From contig NZ_QJSU01000002.1 in the NCBI RefSeq assembly GCF_003217155.1, positions 62,001 to 126,000 of the forward strand: a stretch of DNA of 64,000 nt. Reading direction: 5' to 3'. The position numbers were made by a program, and so were the translations under genes. This document shows, in pieces, positions 9,165 through 18,110 of this stretch (the stretch's first letter is position 1; the number at the start of each line of letters is the position of its first letter). The notes beneath the pieces were generated by a model. It was given only the letters and a program-made list of their open reading frames with translations. It did no database searches and was not told the DNA's origin. This DNA comes from Psychrobacter fozii. Lineage in GTDB: Bacteria; Pseudomonadota; Gammaproteobacteria; Pseudomonadales; Moraxellaceae.

Positions 9165-10304
9165 CTAGGCAGCCCCAACGTTAGCGAACAGTTTACGGTC
9201 TTTTACGATATCGCCACTGGCGGCCACACGTTGTTTTTGTGATTCAGCAAAATCAAGCATGCGTTGTAAAGGTTTTTTGGCAGCTGTTGCTAGCTCTAGT
9301 GTCATCAATACTTCACCGCTAAACTGCGTTAAACACTGTTCGATACCTTTTAGACCATTCATTGCCATCCAAGGGCAAAACGCACAGCTCTTGCAACTGG
9401 CACTTTCACCAGCGGTAGGCGCTGCCAAAAATCGCTTGGTGGGCGAGCGCTTTTGCATCTCGTGTAATATGCCCAAATCGGTAGCGACGATAAAGGTATC
9501 TGCATCCATCTCATAGGTTGACTGTAATAGTTTGCTGGTTGAGCCGACCACATCTGCCAGCTCAACGACGCTATCAGGTGATTCAGGATGTACCAAGACC
9601 TTGGCGTCTGGGTACTCATCTTTCAGCTGCAGCAGTTCGGTTGCCTTAAATTCATTATGTACGAGGCAAGACCCTTGCCAAAGCAACATATCTGCACCAG
9701 TCTCGCGCGCGATGTATTTACCCAAATGACGGTCAGGTCCCCAAATGATAGCTTCACCTTGAGCATGTAAGTGTCGGACGATGTCGATACCAACGGACGA
9801 GGTCACTACCCAGTCTGCACGTGCTTTGACCGCGGCGCTGGTATTGGCATACACCACCACGGTACGCTCAGGATGGGCATCACAAAAGGCTGAAAACTCA
9901 TCAGCAGGGCAGCCCAAATCAAGCGAACACTCGGCTTCTAAGTCTGGCATCAGTACGGTTTTTTCCATGCTCAATATTTTTGCCGATTCACCCATGAAGC
10001 GTACGCCTGCGACCACCAATGTCTGTGCACTATGTGCTTGACCAAAGCGTGCCATCTCAAGAGAATCGCCAACACAGCCACCAGTCGCCAATGCCAAATC
10101 CTGAATAAAAGGATCGACATAATAATGCGCGACCAGTACGGCATTATTACCTTTCAATAATTGCTTAATATTTTCTTCAACCACGATACGTTCTGAACGC
10201 GGCAGATCCGCTGGCATCTTAGCTTTGGCATACTCGATATTCATTTTAGTCGCAATGCGGTTGTCATTGCTCATGATGGGTGCGTCATAGGGATAAGTTT
10301 TCAT
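9165..10304 (-). CDS. nadA: Quinolinate synthase
   Basis: Condenses iminoaspartate with dihydroxyacetone phosphate to quinolinate using a [4Fe-4S] cluster. Cluster cysteines fall in the expected contexts: DLEAECSLD (Cys126), [11 protein letters not shown], and [25 protein letters not shown] near the N-terminus is also typical. The gene encodes 379 residues from ATG 10304, preceded by AAGGT at a reasonable distance; a TTG at 10367 would add an unlikely leader. It lies directly upstream of nadB and divergent from the NadQ-type regulator gene, with a palindromic operator candidate at 10498-10518 between them. Confidence 0.96.
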   Translation of the reverse strand: MKTYPYDAPIMSNDNRIATKMNIEYAKAKMPADLPRSERIVVEENIKQLLKGNNAVLVAHYYVDPFIQDLALATGGCVGDSLEMARFGQAHSAQTLVVAGVRFMGESAKILSMEKTVLMPDLEAECSLDLGCPADEFSAFCDAHPERTVVVYANTSAAVKARADWVVTSSVGIDIVRHLHAQGEAIIWGPDRHLGKYIARETGADMLLWQGSCLVHNEFKATELLQLKDEYPDAKVLVHPESPDSVVELADVVGSTSKLLQSTYEMDADTFIVATDLGILHEMQKRSPTKRFLAAPTAGESASCKSCAFCPWMAMNGLKGIEQCLTQFSGEVLMTLELATAAKKPLQRMLDFAESQKQRVAASGDIVKDRKLFANVGAA

Positions 10305-10355
10305 AAGTGCAAACCTTGTGTGCGATAACGACACGTTATATGTCGCTAAAAATGA

Positions 10356-10454
10356 TACCAACCTCAAAAATATGATTAGCCGTATTAAACTTGTTCAGTC
10401 TACTAGGCGTAGTACGGACGATCGTTTTGCTTGCTGTTCTTATTTTGAGGAGTA
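10356..10454. repeat. Dispersed ~100-bp repeat, TACCA-ended subfamily
   Basis: The ends TACCAACCTCAAAAA and TTTTGAGGAGTA form an imperfect inverted repeat. The core, with AAACTTGTTCAGTCTACTA and GCGTAGTAC, matches the copies at 18808-18912 (inverted) and 42514-42616. It lies just upstream of nadA, between the gene and the operator candidate, so the nadA leader RNA would contain it. Confidence 0.65.
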
Positions 10455-10497
10455 ATAAAAGTCGCCTAAATACAGCTTTAAAGTAAACGAGCTTTTA

Positions 10498-10518
10498 TTA
10501 TGCTCATTTTGAGCATAA
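10498..10518. promoter_or_regulatory. Candidate NadQ/NrtR operator in the nadA-nadQ divergent region
   Basis: A perfect palindrome with 9-bp arms TTATGCTCA and TGAGCATAA around a TTT spacer. A near copy sits before nadC at 11847-11867. Its place between the divergent nadA and regulator genes fits a site that controls both. The assignment to this regulator is inferred from position and recurrence. Confidence 0.65.
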
Positions 10519-10722
10519 ATACAAGTGGTTTTTTATATTCTACTTTCCGTACAGTAGGTATTTATGCAAAATATGCTCTGTCACTTTTGCATTCAGCTGC
10601 TTATATTTACATCGGTAGACTATGATATTTTTAGATTCAAGCTATACTGATTCGTACTACAAATAACAAGTGTAATGGCTTTCTTATTGCACGCTCAAAG
10701 TTAAAAGGTAATTACTAACATC

Positions 10723-11742
10723 ATGACGTTGTCTTATTCACATGCGCATCAGCAGGGTAGCGGTACTACTGAGGTTGTTGCAGTTTTGGTTGCGATTACG
10801 GATCATACCGCCCGGGTTTTAACAGTTGATCAAGGCAAGTTATTGCCCAATGGACCACTCATGCCATTACATCGCTCACTGCAAGCTGGTGTGCGCCAAT
10901 GGGTTGAGGAACAGACGCAGCAACCACTTGGCTATTTGGAACAGTTATATACCTTTGTTGATACCAATAGGCGTAATATTGATGGCCATGCATTGGTTTA
11001 CGTAAGCTACTTGGGCTTGGTGCAAGAGACGCAAATGCAGGTGCTCCAAAGCAAAGCCCTATGGCGAGATTGGTACGATTATTTTCCATGGGAAAATCAC
11101 CTAGATGGTATGCCAGCTATCATTATGGATTTTATTGTGCCGGCATTATTGGACTGGGCAAATAGTGTGCCAGACTCAATTGCTCAGCAGCGCCGTCGTC
11201 GTCAGCGTATTCATTTATGTTGGGGTGTAGATACTGAGGTTTTAGACTCGGTTCAAGATAAAAATACCTATCATCAATCAAGCACTACTAACGGTTATGA
11301 CTGGGTCTCAGAGCATGTATTACTGCGCTATGAGATGCTTTATGAAGCAGGACTGATTCCAGAATCATCTAACTATCAGCCGCAAAAATTGCCAAAGCAT
11401 TGGGCACAGATCATAGGTACACCGATGTACTATGATCATCGCCGCGTCATTGCGACAGCGATCTCAAGACTGCGCGCCAAGATTGAATACCGACCGCTTA
11501 TCTTTGGTCTGATGCCAGATGTCTTTACGTTGTCGCAGCTGCAGCAGAGTGTAGAAGCGCTCTCAGGCGTGCGCTTGCACAAGCAAAATTTTCGCCGTCT
11601 GCTAGATTCACAAAACTTAGTGACAGAAACAGGGCAGAGTAGTAGTGCCCAGCGTGGTCGTCCTGCCAAGCTTTATCGCTTTTGCCACGATATCGAATTG
11701 CAAAGTTTATTGATGGATAGCAAATTGCCTAAACGTAAATAG
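10723..11742 (+). CDS. nadQ: NrtR/NadQ-type Nudix-related regulator of NAD synthesis
   Basis: 339 residues. The N-terminal part (about 15-160) resembles a Nudix fold (VVAVLVAITDHTARVLTV, PNGPLMPLHRSLQAGVRQW), but the Nudix box is degenerate: the segment RQWVEEQTQQ lacks the usual Gly and the full REUXEE pattern, so hydrolysis is unlikely. The C-terminal part (about 250-335) is a winged helix as in NrtR/NadQ regulators (LHKQNFRRLLDSQNLV, then a GRPAKLYRF wing). Members of this group repress NAD genes and sense a pathway metabolite. The gene lies between nadBA and nadC with palindromes before both, which supports the NadQ role. It could be named NrtR instead. Confidence 0.82.
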   Translation: MTLSYSHAHQQGSGTTEVVAVLVAITDHTARVLTVDQGKLLPNGPLMPLHRSLQAGVRQWVEEQTQQPLGYLEQLYTFVDTNRRNIDGHALVYVSYLGLVQETQMQVLQSKALWRDWYDYFPWENHLDGMPAIIMDFIVPALLDWANSVPDSIAQQRRRRQRIHLCWGVDTEVLDSVQDKNTYHQSSTTNGYDWVSEHVLLRYEMLYEAGLIPESSNYQPQKLPKHWAQIIGTPMYYDHRRVIATAISRLRAKIEYRPLIFGLMPDVFTLSQLQQSVEALSGVRLHKQNFRRLLDSQNLVTETGQSSSAQRGRPAKLYRFCHDIELQSLLMDSKLPKRK

Positions 11743-11846
11743 GTTTAAATAAGCGGTAAATGCTCTCACGTTTTTATGACTATCCGCGTTTAGCCATTGC
11801 ATGAAATACTTCATTTCCTTGCGGTACTGTCAACTTTACGCTATAT

Positions 11847-11867
11847 TTATGCTCATTTTGAGTTTAA
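11847..11867. promoter_or_regulatory. Candidate NadQ/NrtR operator before nadC
   Basis: The left arm TTATGCTCA and TTT spacer are identical to the site at 10498-10518; the right arm reads TGAGTTTAA instead of TGAGCATAA (two differences). It ends 45 bases before the nadC start, a suitable place for repression. Confidence 0.65.
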
Positions 11868-11912
11868 TTAAATTGAACCGATATCAATATAATGCGTATA
11901 TAGGGGTGACAA

Positions 11913-12773
11913 ATGACTGTTAAAAAAGAACCTGCATTGGATGAAGTGTTGTTAAGACCTTTGGTAGAAACTGCCTTGACTGAAGACTTGGGCAGACGTG
12001 GTGATGTGACGTCTCAAGCGACTATCCCTGCTGATCTGCAAGCAAAACTAGAGATTAAGGCGCGGCAAGCAGGCGTGATATGCGGTATGGACTTGGCGCG
12101 TTTATCATTTGCTTTGGTTGATGCTCAGATTGAGTTTATCGCTCAAGTAGATGATGGTGAATTGGTTGAAGCGGGCACAGTATTGGCCAGTGTCAGCGGG
12201 AATGCACGTCATCTATTGACAGCCGAACGCACTGCGCTTAATTTTATGACGCACCTCAGTGGCATTGCTACAGATACCAGAAAAATTGTAGACAGTGTGG
12301 CGCAATATCCTGCGCAAATTACTTGTACACGTAAAACCATACCAGGCTTGCGTATTGTACAAAAATACGCAGTACGCTGCGGCGGCGGGCGCAATCATCG
12401 TCTAGGGTTGGATGATGCTATTTTAATCAAAGACAATCATATTGCTATCGCTGGTGATATAAAAACGGCCATTCAACAAGCCCAAGATTTTGCTGGTCAT
12501 CTGATTCCAGTAGAAGTGGAAGTGGATACTTTGGAGCAGCTAGAGCAAGCGTTGGATGCTGGTGTGAGTTTGGTGCTTTTGGACAATATGTCCCCTGACG
12601 TGTTATCAAAGGCAGTAGCCATGTGTAAGGGTCGCGCCAGAACAGAAGCTTCAGGAGGTATTACTCCTGCGACCGTGGAAGCCGCCGCCAAGACAGGGGT
12701 GGACTTTATTGCGATGGGGTATTTAACTCACAGTACCACTGCATTGGATATTGGTTTGGATTTTAGCGCATAG
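11913..12773 (+). CDS. nadC: Nicotinate-nucleotide pyrophosphorylase (quinolinate phosphoribosyltransferase)
   Basis: Converts quinolinate and PRPP to nicotinate mononucleotide, CO2 and pyrophosphate, the step after NadA. 286 residues, normal for the family. Visible signatures are ERTALNFMTHLSGIAT, TRKTIPGLR followed by KYAVRCGGGRNHRLGLDD, KDNHI, and EVEVDTLEQ, with LLDNM and the phosphate-binding ASGGI near the end. The start is ATG 11913 with AGGGGTG upstream. Together with nadB, nadA and the regulator it completes a local NAD regulon. Confidence 0.96.
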   Translation: MTVKKEPALDEVLLRPLVETALTEDLGRRGDVTSQATIPADLQAKLEIKARQAGVICGMDLARLSFALVDAQIEFIAQVDDGELVEAGTVLASVSGNARHLLTAERTALNFMTHLSGIATDTRKIVDSVAQYPAQITCTRKTIPGLRIVQKYAVRCGGGRNHRLGLDDAILIKDNHIAIAGDIKTAIQQAQDFAGHLIPVEVEVDTLEQLEQALDAGVSLVLLDNMSPDVLSKAVAMCKGRARTEASGGITPATVEAAAKTGVDFIAMGYLTHSTTALDIGLDFSA

Positions 12774-12882
12774 GTTGGCGACTGAATTTTCATGGTAAAA
12801 AATCTATTTATCTTATGTATAAAGCTGATTAGAAGCGTTGCTCTGCACTTAACTTTTTTAATGAGATGGTACAGAGGAATTA

Positions 12883-12941
12883 GGGCATATCTTCATTTTT
12901 AACCCATTTAACAGTTATGATTCGAATTGAGGACACGCCTT
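12883..12941. mobile_element. Possible miniature element with IS5-like ends
   Basis: The right end reads inward as AGGCGTGTCCTCAATTC, and the left end GGGCATATCTTCATTTT is an imperfect inverted match. The right-end sequence resembles the ends of the candidate elements at 37121-37167 and 49103-49264. Only about 59 bases, with no coding capacity; the call rests on the end sequences alone. Confidence 0.28.
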
Positions 12942-13035
12942 AAGCAAAGTTAATGATTTTATTAGCTTATCTGCCTATGTTACAATACAAGCTACAATGC
13001 TATTTTTAGTCAGATATTGTTTTAGTTAGATATGG

Positions 13036-13072
13036 GGTCATCGTTGCACTCGCACGATGGCCTTGCTTTTTT
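13036..13072 (+). terminator. Hairpin with T-run upstream of marC-family gene
   Basis: Arms GGTCATCGT and ACGATGGCC (one G-U pair) with a 9-base loop, followed by TTGCTTTTTT. It may terminate transcription from upstream, or act as an attenuator, because it lies only about 33 bases before the next start codon. Confidence 0.45.
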
Positions 13073-13105
13073 CAGCAGTTGTATCAATAGACAAGCGAGC
13101 GCTCA

Positions 13106-13747
13106 GTGAATACTGAAATCATTAAGATAATCTTAGCCTTTATGGTGTTGATTAATCCCTTTAGCGCTTTGACGTTATTTTTGGATTTGACCCGCGGTTA
13201 TTCAATGAATAATCGACGTAAAGTCGCGCGTGTGGCTTGTTTGACGATTTTTATCACCATCAGCTTTTTTACGGTCGCAGGTGAGACGCTACTAAAAGCG
13301 CTTGGTATCTCAATTGGCTCGTTTCAGTTGGCAGGTGGTATTTTGGTATTTTTGATTGCCCTGAATATGATGAATGGCGATGGTAATCCTGTTAAGCCTG
13401 ATCAAGAAAACTTCGATGTCGATCATGTACAAGATTCGCCAGTCTCAATGGCAGCTGCTGTCGTTCCACTCGCTATTCCAATGATGATTGGACCGGGCGG
13501 TATCTCAACGGTGATTATTTATTCTTCACAAGTTTCTGGTGTACTACAAGTATCGGCCATATTAATAGCTGGGTTGTTGATCAGTTTGTTTTGTTATTTG
13601 GCATTGATGGCAGCAGGTCGTATTAGCCGTTTATTGGGTGATACGGGTCTGAACATTATGAGCAGAATCATGGGCATGTTGTTGGCGGCAGTTTCTATTG
13701 AAATCATCGTTAATGGCCTACGCACGCTGTTTCCTGCTTTAGTTTAA
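13106..13747 (+). CDS. MarC-family integral membrane protein
   Basis: 213 residues with about six membrane helices and little else. LINPFSALTLFLDLT near the N-terminus, an IPMMIGPGGIST loop in the middle and the late helix LNIMSRIMGMLLAAVSIEIIVNGL are typical of the MarC/YhgN family. The physiological role of the family is not settled; early links to antibiotic resistance were not upheld for E. coli MarC. Starts with GTG 13106; no clear ribosome-binding site. Monocistronic by position. Confidence 0.85.
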   Translation: MNTEIIKIILAFMVLINPFSALTLFLDLTRGYSMNNRRKVARVACLTIFITISFFTVAGETLLKALGISIGSFQLAGGILVFLIALNMMNGDGNPVKPDQENFDVDHVQDSPVSMAAAVVPLAIPMMIGPGGISTVIIYSSQVSGVLQVSAILIAGLLISLFCYLALMAAGRISRLLGDTGLNIMSRIMGMLLAAVSIEIIVNGLRTLFPALV

Positions 13748-13879
13748 CGAAAAAATTGATTGCCTGTACCTTTGTTTATTTTATTTAGAGTTACCCCTCA
13801 ATTTTTAGGTTGTAAAGAAAGCTTATATCTTACTTCTACTATTAGCTAAAAAACCTTTAAAACGCCCCAAAATTATAAA

Positions 13880-13918
13880 TATTCTATAAAAATGGCTAAA
13901 AGCGATTTTTATAGAATA
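13880..13918. promoter_or_regulatory. Perfect 14-bp inverted repeat upstream of flavin monooxygenase gene
   Basis: Arms TATTCTATAAAAAT and ATTTTTATAGAATA are separated by 11 bases and end about 105 bases before the start of the next gene. There is no T-run, so it is not an ordinary terminator. It could be an operator or a hairpin in the leader. Confidence 0.4.
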
Positions 13919-14022
13919 GCTATGTCTAAAATAATGTTATCAATCACCAAAAGTATCCGAAAAAATGCTACCTATAAAAATATGTTACAGTGGAGGAACA
14001 ACTAATATTATAGGAGTTAAAC

Positions 14023-15405
14023 TTGAGTAATAAAAGAATTGCTATTTTAGGGGCAGGTCCAAGTGGTCTAGCACAATTACGCGCTTTTGAAGCAGCACGA
14101 TTGGCTGGTGCAACCGACTTACCTGAGATAGTTTGTTATGAAAAGCAAAATGCTATCGGTGGTATGTGGAATTATAGCTGGCGTACTGGTTTGGATAGAA
14201 ACGGTGAACCCGTTCACGGCAGTATGTATCGTTATTTGTGGTCGAATGGCCCAAAAGAATGCTTAGAGTTTGCTGATTATTCATTCGATGAGCACTTTGG
14301 TGATGCCATCCCTTCATATCCGCCACGTGAAGTCCTAAAAGACTACATCATGGGCCGTATCGACAAGCAAGACATCCAAAAGTATATCCGCTTTGAATGC
14401 CCAGTACGTTGGGTCTCATTCGACGATGACACGCAGAAATTTACTGTGACAGTCATGAACCATAAAACCAATGAGCAAGAAGTCGAAGAATTTGATTATG
14501 TCGTGGTAGCGACGGGTCACTTTTCAACACCAAATATGCCATATTTTGAAGGTTTAGAAACTTTTCCAGGTCGTATCCTGCATGCTCATGATTTCCGTGA
14601 TGCATTAGAGTTCAAAGATGAAGATATCTTGCTCATTGGCAGTAGTTATTCAGCTGAAGATATTGGTACACAGTGTTATAAGTATGGCACCAAATCAGTA
14701 ACCATTAGCTATCGCACACAAGCACTGGGTTATGACTGGCCAGAGGGTATCAAAGAAGTGCCGCTTGTCACCCACTTTGAAGATGACGTGGCGCATTTTG
14801 CCGATGGTACTAGCCAAAAATTTGACGCAATCATTATGTGCACAGGTTACCTGTTCCATTTCCCGTTTATGCCGGATGAGCTACGCTTGCAGACACATAA
14901 TTGCTTATATCCAGCCAATCTATACAAAGGGACTTTTTGGCAGCCCAATCCAAAGCTCATTTACTTAGGCATGCATGATCAGTATTTCACCTTTAACATG
15001 TTTGATGCTCAAGCGTGGTATGCACGTGATGTCATCATGGATGATATCGAGCTGCCTGATTTGGCGACTCGTGAGGCCGACGAAAAAGAATGGTTAGCAA
15101 CGTATGCTAAGTGTGTCACGGTCAGCGACTCAATTGACTTCCAAGCCGCTTATATTCGTGATTTAACCAATGCGACAGATTATCCAGAGTTTGCAGTAGA
15201 GAAGCAGGGTGAAATCCTAAAAGAATGGCAAAAAGATAAGACCGACAATATCATGACTTTTAGAGAAAAAGGCTATCGTTCAACATTGACGGGTACGCTA
15301 TCACCCGAATTACCAGAGCCTTGGCTAGATGTCCTTGATGACTCGCTTGAGCACTTTTTGAACTTAACGCTTGTTAAGCCTAAAAAGCGCAAGAAAGCAT
15401 CATAG
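14023..15405 (+). CDS. tmm: Flavin-containing monooxygenase, trimethylamine monooxygenase-like
   Basis: Likely oxidises trimethylamine or similar amines to the N-oxide with NADPH, FAD and oxygen. 460 residues. FAD-binding GAGPSG at 10-15, the FMO identifying motif at about 181 (FPGRILHAHDF), and NADPH-binding GSSYSAED near 207. IGGMWNYSWRTG, MYRYLWSNGPKE and DQYFTFNMFDAQAWY resemble bacterial Tmm. The start is TTG 14023: AGGAG lies seven bases before it and no nearby ATG has a comparable site. Followed by a strong terminator, so probably monocistronic. Substrate is inferred; other amine-oxidising FMOs are possible. Confidence 0.82.
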   Translation: MSNKRIAILGAGPSGLAQLRAFEAARLAGATDLPEIVCYEKQNAIGGMWNYSWRTGLDRNGEPVHGSMYRYLWSNGPKECLEFADYSFDEHFGDAIPSYPPREVLKDYIMGRIDKQDIQKYIRFECPVRWVSFDDDTQKFTVTVMNHKTNEQEVEEFDYVVVATGHFSTPNMPYFEGLETFPGRILHAHDFRDALEFKDEDILLIGSSYSAEDIGTQCYKYGTKSVTISYRTQALGYDWPEGIKEVPLVTHFEDDVAHFADGTSQKFDAIIMCTGYLFHFPFMPDELRLQTHNCLYPANLYKGTFWQPNPKLIYLGMHDQYFTFNMFDAQAWYARDVIMDDIELPDLATREADEKEWLATYAKCVTVSDSIDFQAAYIRDLTNATDYPEFAVEKQGEILKEWQKDKTDNIMTFREKGYRSTLTGTLSPELPEPWLDVLDDSLEHFLNLTLVKPKKRKKAS

Positions 15406-15475
15406 ATAGTCGCTGCTACAAAGAGTAGGGGCCGTAAAAAATTAGTTGCTATTAAAAGCATCTGATATAAAAAAT

Positions 15476-15511
15476 AAAAAGCCAAATACGTTTAGATGTA
15501 TTTGGCTTTTT
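15476..15511 (+). terminator. Rho-independent terminator after tmm-like gene
   Basis: Perfect 14-bp arms AAAAAGCCAAATAC and GTATTTGGCTTTTT with an 8-base loop. The A/T tracts at both sides let it work in both directions. Confidence 0.85.
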
Positions 15512-15533
15512 TGTGAACGGTATTTTTAGCTAC

Positions 15534-15641
15534 TATAGTCGGTTTAATATAATGTGGATACAAGGAAGGCGAGTGAAAGTACTATAATTAGTAGACTAAG
15601 CGAGACTGACACGGTATCCAACCTATAGAGGATTGACGATA
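15534..15641. repeat. Dispersed ~107-bp repeat, TATAG-ended subfamily
   Basis: Begins TATAGTCGGTTTAATATA and ends CTATAGAGGATTGACGATA, an imperfect inverted pair. The core GCGAGTGAAAGTACTATAATT and AGTAGACTAAGCGAG is shared (inverted) with the TACCA-ended copies. It stops two bases short of the argO stop codon. Confidence 0.65.
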
Positions 15642-15643
15642 TA

Positions 15644-16246
15644 TTAACTATTATACAAGTGCCAAGCCAAGTACAGCATCAGTATGCCCACCAATCCGTC
15701 AAGTATATTCCATGCCTTTGGTTTGGAAAATAACGGTCTAAGCAATCGTGCAGCATAACCCAAAGCAAAAAAGAAAAAGAACGAAGCACTGACAGCACCC
15801 ACACCAAAGGCCAATTTGCTACTAGCACCCGTTGAAACCATGCCGACGAGCACCAATGTATCTAGATAGACGTGCGGGTTGAGCCAGGTAAAGCCAAAAC
15901 ACAGCAACAGTGCTTTTTTCAAGCTGGTAACGGCTTGACCATCGACAGTTAACGCATGTGAGCGTCGAACACTAGCATATAAACTTTGCAAACCGTAAAC
16001 GAGCAAAAACAACGCACCTGCGAATCTGGCAATATCTACTGCATGTGGATAACGAGCGGTTACAGCACCAAAACCAGCAACGCCCGCTGAGATTAACAAC
16101 GCATCGCTAATGGCACAGAATAAGCAGATAAAAAAGATGTGTTCACGTTTGATGCCTTGTTTAAGTACAAAAGCATTTTGTGATCCAATTGCTAAGATAA
16201 GCGATAGCCCAAGCAAAAAGCCAGAGGTATAATCGGTCGCGTTCAT
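15644..16246 (-). CDS. argO: LysE/ArgO-family amino acid exporter
   Basis: 200 residues with about six membrane helices, the LysE/RhtB superfamily layout. LILAIGSQNAFVLKQGI at the N-terminus and CFGFTWLNPHVYLDTLVLVG in the centre are typical of ArgO/LysE, which export arginine or lysine. I chose ATG 16246 (MNATDYTSG), the family start; an upstream TTG at 16324 would add an atypical 26-residue leader. No LysR-type regulator lies beside it, unlike the classical lysG-lysE pairs. It is divergent from the unknown gene at 16409. Confidence 0.88.
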   Translation of the reverse strand: MNATDYTSGFLLGLSLILAIGSQNAFVLKQGIKREHIFFICLFCAISDALLISAGVAGFGAVTARYPHAVDIARFAGALFLLVYGLQSLYASVRRSHALTVDGQAVTSLKKALLLCFGFTWLNPHVYLDTLVLVGMVSTGASSKLAFGVGAVSASFFFFFALGYAARLLRPLFSKPKAWNILDGLVGILMLYLAWHLYNS

Positions 16247-16408
16247 AGTAAAGTGCTTATCATTTAGAGAGTAGATGTTTTTAGGGTGTCGGAATATTGA
16301 CACTTTGCTTACTGGCAGTGCCAAAAAAAGCTGTTAAGATACGTCATTGAATCAATATATGCAATACTTGCACAATACGAGTGCACGGAACGAGAGGCAA
16401 AGTAGGTC

Positions 16409-17161
16409 ATGGTGGTAAGTTTGACAAGAATGCTAAAGTCATTTGGGCAAGCTCAAGAAGACCTGCCAACACAAGCGGCTAAAAATGCTCAACAGATGAG
16501 TGTCAGTCAAGATATAGAGATGGAGGGTAGCAATGATGAAAACGATCAAGCTATCAGTCAGCGCTCTGTGCTTACGCCACCTGAGCGTGCAGGTCGTATT
16601 CGTGATGCATTAGCACAAGTGAGTGATATTCGAACGCCGACGCCCTTGACCGATCGCTATTTGTCCAATCGTGCCCAAATGCGCCCGACCAATAGACCTC
16701 CTTTTGACCCAGATACTTTGTGGTATCTCAAACATGGACGCTGTCCGATTATGACTGAGCTTGTTGATGTGGTCGATGAAGCCACCCTAAATGCCATGCC
16801 TATTGAGGCTGTCGCAATTCTAGATCGAATTAATGGTAAATTGAAGCGTTACCGTGAATGGAGCAGCGAGCTCAACGAGCAGCAACAGCAGCAACATAAT
16901 GAGCGTCAGTTCGTCATCGATAAGCTGGTGTCTGAGAGTATTCCAGAAGCGCTGCATCATTATGAGCAACTACAACGGTTCAGCCCACATCGTACCAAAA
17001 ACAATATGGTACAAGGCAAGATGACTGCAGGGGATATGCTGACCGATTTGTTTCTTGAGATTGATTATGAGCTTGATGAGTTGCTAGATGAGCTGCATCA
17101 AACGGTAATGAATCGTCTGGCCTCAACGCATCGTTATGTCAAAAGCCGCACGAAAAGTTAG
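16409..17161 (+). CDS. Unknown protein, first of three tandem paralogues
   Basis: 250 residues, hydrophilic, with no signal peptide or membrane helix. A low-complexity N-terminal third (Gln/Asp/Glu-rich) is followed by a largely helical domain. The helical part (about 125-250) aligns with the next two genes: a helix with ILDRINGKLKRYREW, then ERQFVIDKLVSESIPEAL, then a C-terminal helix LDELLDELHQTVMNRL. This member lacks the N-terminal membrane segment of the other two, so it may be the cytoplasmic partner. Start ATG 16409. I recognise no named family. Confidence 0.75.
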   Translation: MVVSLTRMLKSFGQAQEDLPTQAAKNAQQMSVSQDIEMEGSNDENDQAISQRSVLTPPERAGRIRDALAQVSDIRTPTPLTDRYLSNRAQMRPTNRPPFDPDTLWYLKHGRCPIMTELVDVVDEATLNAMPIEAVAILDRINGKLKRYREWSSELNEQQQQQHNERQFVIDKLVSESIPEALHHYEQLQRFSPHRTKNNMVQGKMTAGDMLTDLFLEIDYELDELLDELHQTVMNRLASTHRYVKSRTKS

Positions 17162-17248
17162 TTAACAATGGCTTAAATGATCATTGTCAACTTAAGATAG
17201 CTAAGTGCCATTAAATCCAATCGACTCACTATGATGCATAACAATATA

Positions 17249-17274
17249 GGGCTTTAATAAAGCCTTATTTTTTT
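17249..17274 (+). terminator. Rho-independent terminator after first paralogue
   Basis: Short stem GGCTTT / AAAGCC with a 3-base loop followed by TTATTTTTTT. It separates the first paralogue from the second. Confidence 0.6.
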
Positions 17275-17381
17275 GTTTAATAATAGCAACTCATAAAAAT
17301 ATGAAAGGCCTAAGCATCAAGACTTATCAAAAATAATAATAAGCTTGCCACAAAATTCTACTAAATAATAAGGACAGTCTA

Positions 17382-18065
17382 ATGACCCAAGTTACTGCGA
17401 TGTTTGTCATGTTTGTTTTGTATGGGCTGTTGCCAGTCGCTGGGTTATACCTAGGGTATCGTGGTATCAAAAAATTCACCGCGCCCAAAATGCTTGAATA
17501 TAAAGCGATGCCGCAGTTGGGTTATATCCCTGAAAAGAGTCTACCTGTGGAAGTTAAAACAGCTCTTGAGCAAATCAATGAAAAAGGTGAGAAGCTGCGT
17601 GTCATTTATGGTGATACCAATAATGATGGAAAGATTGATGATAAAGATACCGTCACCGAAACGTATATCATGATTCAAAATTTAATGGACAGGCATGTGC
17701 CACTTGCCGTGGCGGACTATCGCCGCTTGCACGACTTAGATGGTAAGGACGGTGCACTCGCTGATACGACCAAAATTAAGCACTCTAACGTCACTGGTAA
17801 AGAGGCGCTGCTAGATGTACTAAGTACGATTAATACGCAGTTCGATGATCTGCTCAATGCCTCCTATCATCAAGATGGACAAAAACTGCTCGCGACCAAT
17901 CGCTATTTACAAAAACGCTTTGACAATCCTACTGGTAATACGGAGATTCGAAAGCTCGATAGCAATGTCAGTAGTGCCAGCAGTGATGTGAGCAGTGATG
18001 TAAGTATTCAAGCGATTGAAAGCCCAACGGCTACCAATGTAAGTGCTGAAGACATTAAACTATAA
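17382..18065 (+). CDS. Unknown membrane-anchored protein with EF-hand loop, second paralogue
   Basis: 227 residues. A single N-terminal hydrophobic segment (about 4-27) likely anchors it in the inner membrane. The domain shared with its neighbours follows (SLPVEVKTALEQINEKGEKL; TETYIMIQNLMDRHVPLA; DDLLNASYHQDGQKLL). In this member the linker carries a canonical 12-residue EF-hand loop, DTNNDGKIDDKD at 78-89, with Asp78, Asn80, Asp82, Lys84, Asp86 and Asp89 at the usual positions, so calcium binding is plausible. The C-terminal 40 residues are Ser/Val-rich and probably disordered. Function unknown. Confidence 0.75.
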   Translation: MTQVTAMFVMFVLYGLLPVAGLYLGYRGIKKFTAPKMLEYKAMPQLGYIPEKSLPVEVKTALEQINEKGEKLRVIYGDTNNDGKIDDKDTVTETYIMIQNLMDRHVPLAVADYRRLHDLDGKDGALADTTKIKHSNVTGKEALLDVLSTINTQFDDLLNASYHQDGQKLLATNRYLQKRFDNPTGNTEIRKLDSNVSSASSDVSSDVSIQAIESPTATNVSAEDIKL

Positions 18066-18110
18066 ATGCAGGGTTTTATGATTAAAGGATAGAATGAAGA
18101 GTAAGTGTAT

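Larger units (their letters stand above)
12774..13105. other. Intergenic region nadC-marC
   Basis: 332 bases without a credible gene. It contains a possible small mobile-element remnant (12883-12941) and a hairpin followed by a T-rich run (13036-13072) just before the marC-family gene. Confidence 0.5.

Noticed and set aside
10723..11742. Nudix hydrolase
   Set aside because: The Nudix box is incomplete and a C-terminal winged helix plus operator-like palindromes indicate a regulator.
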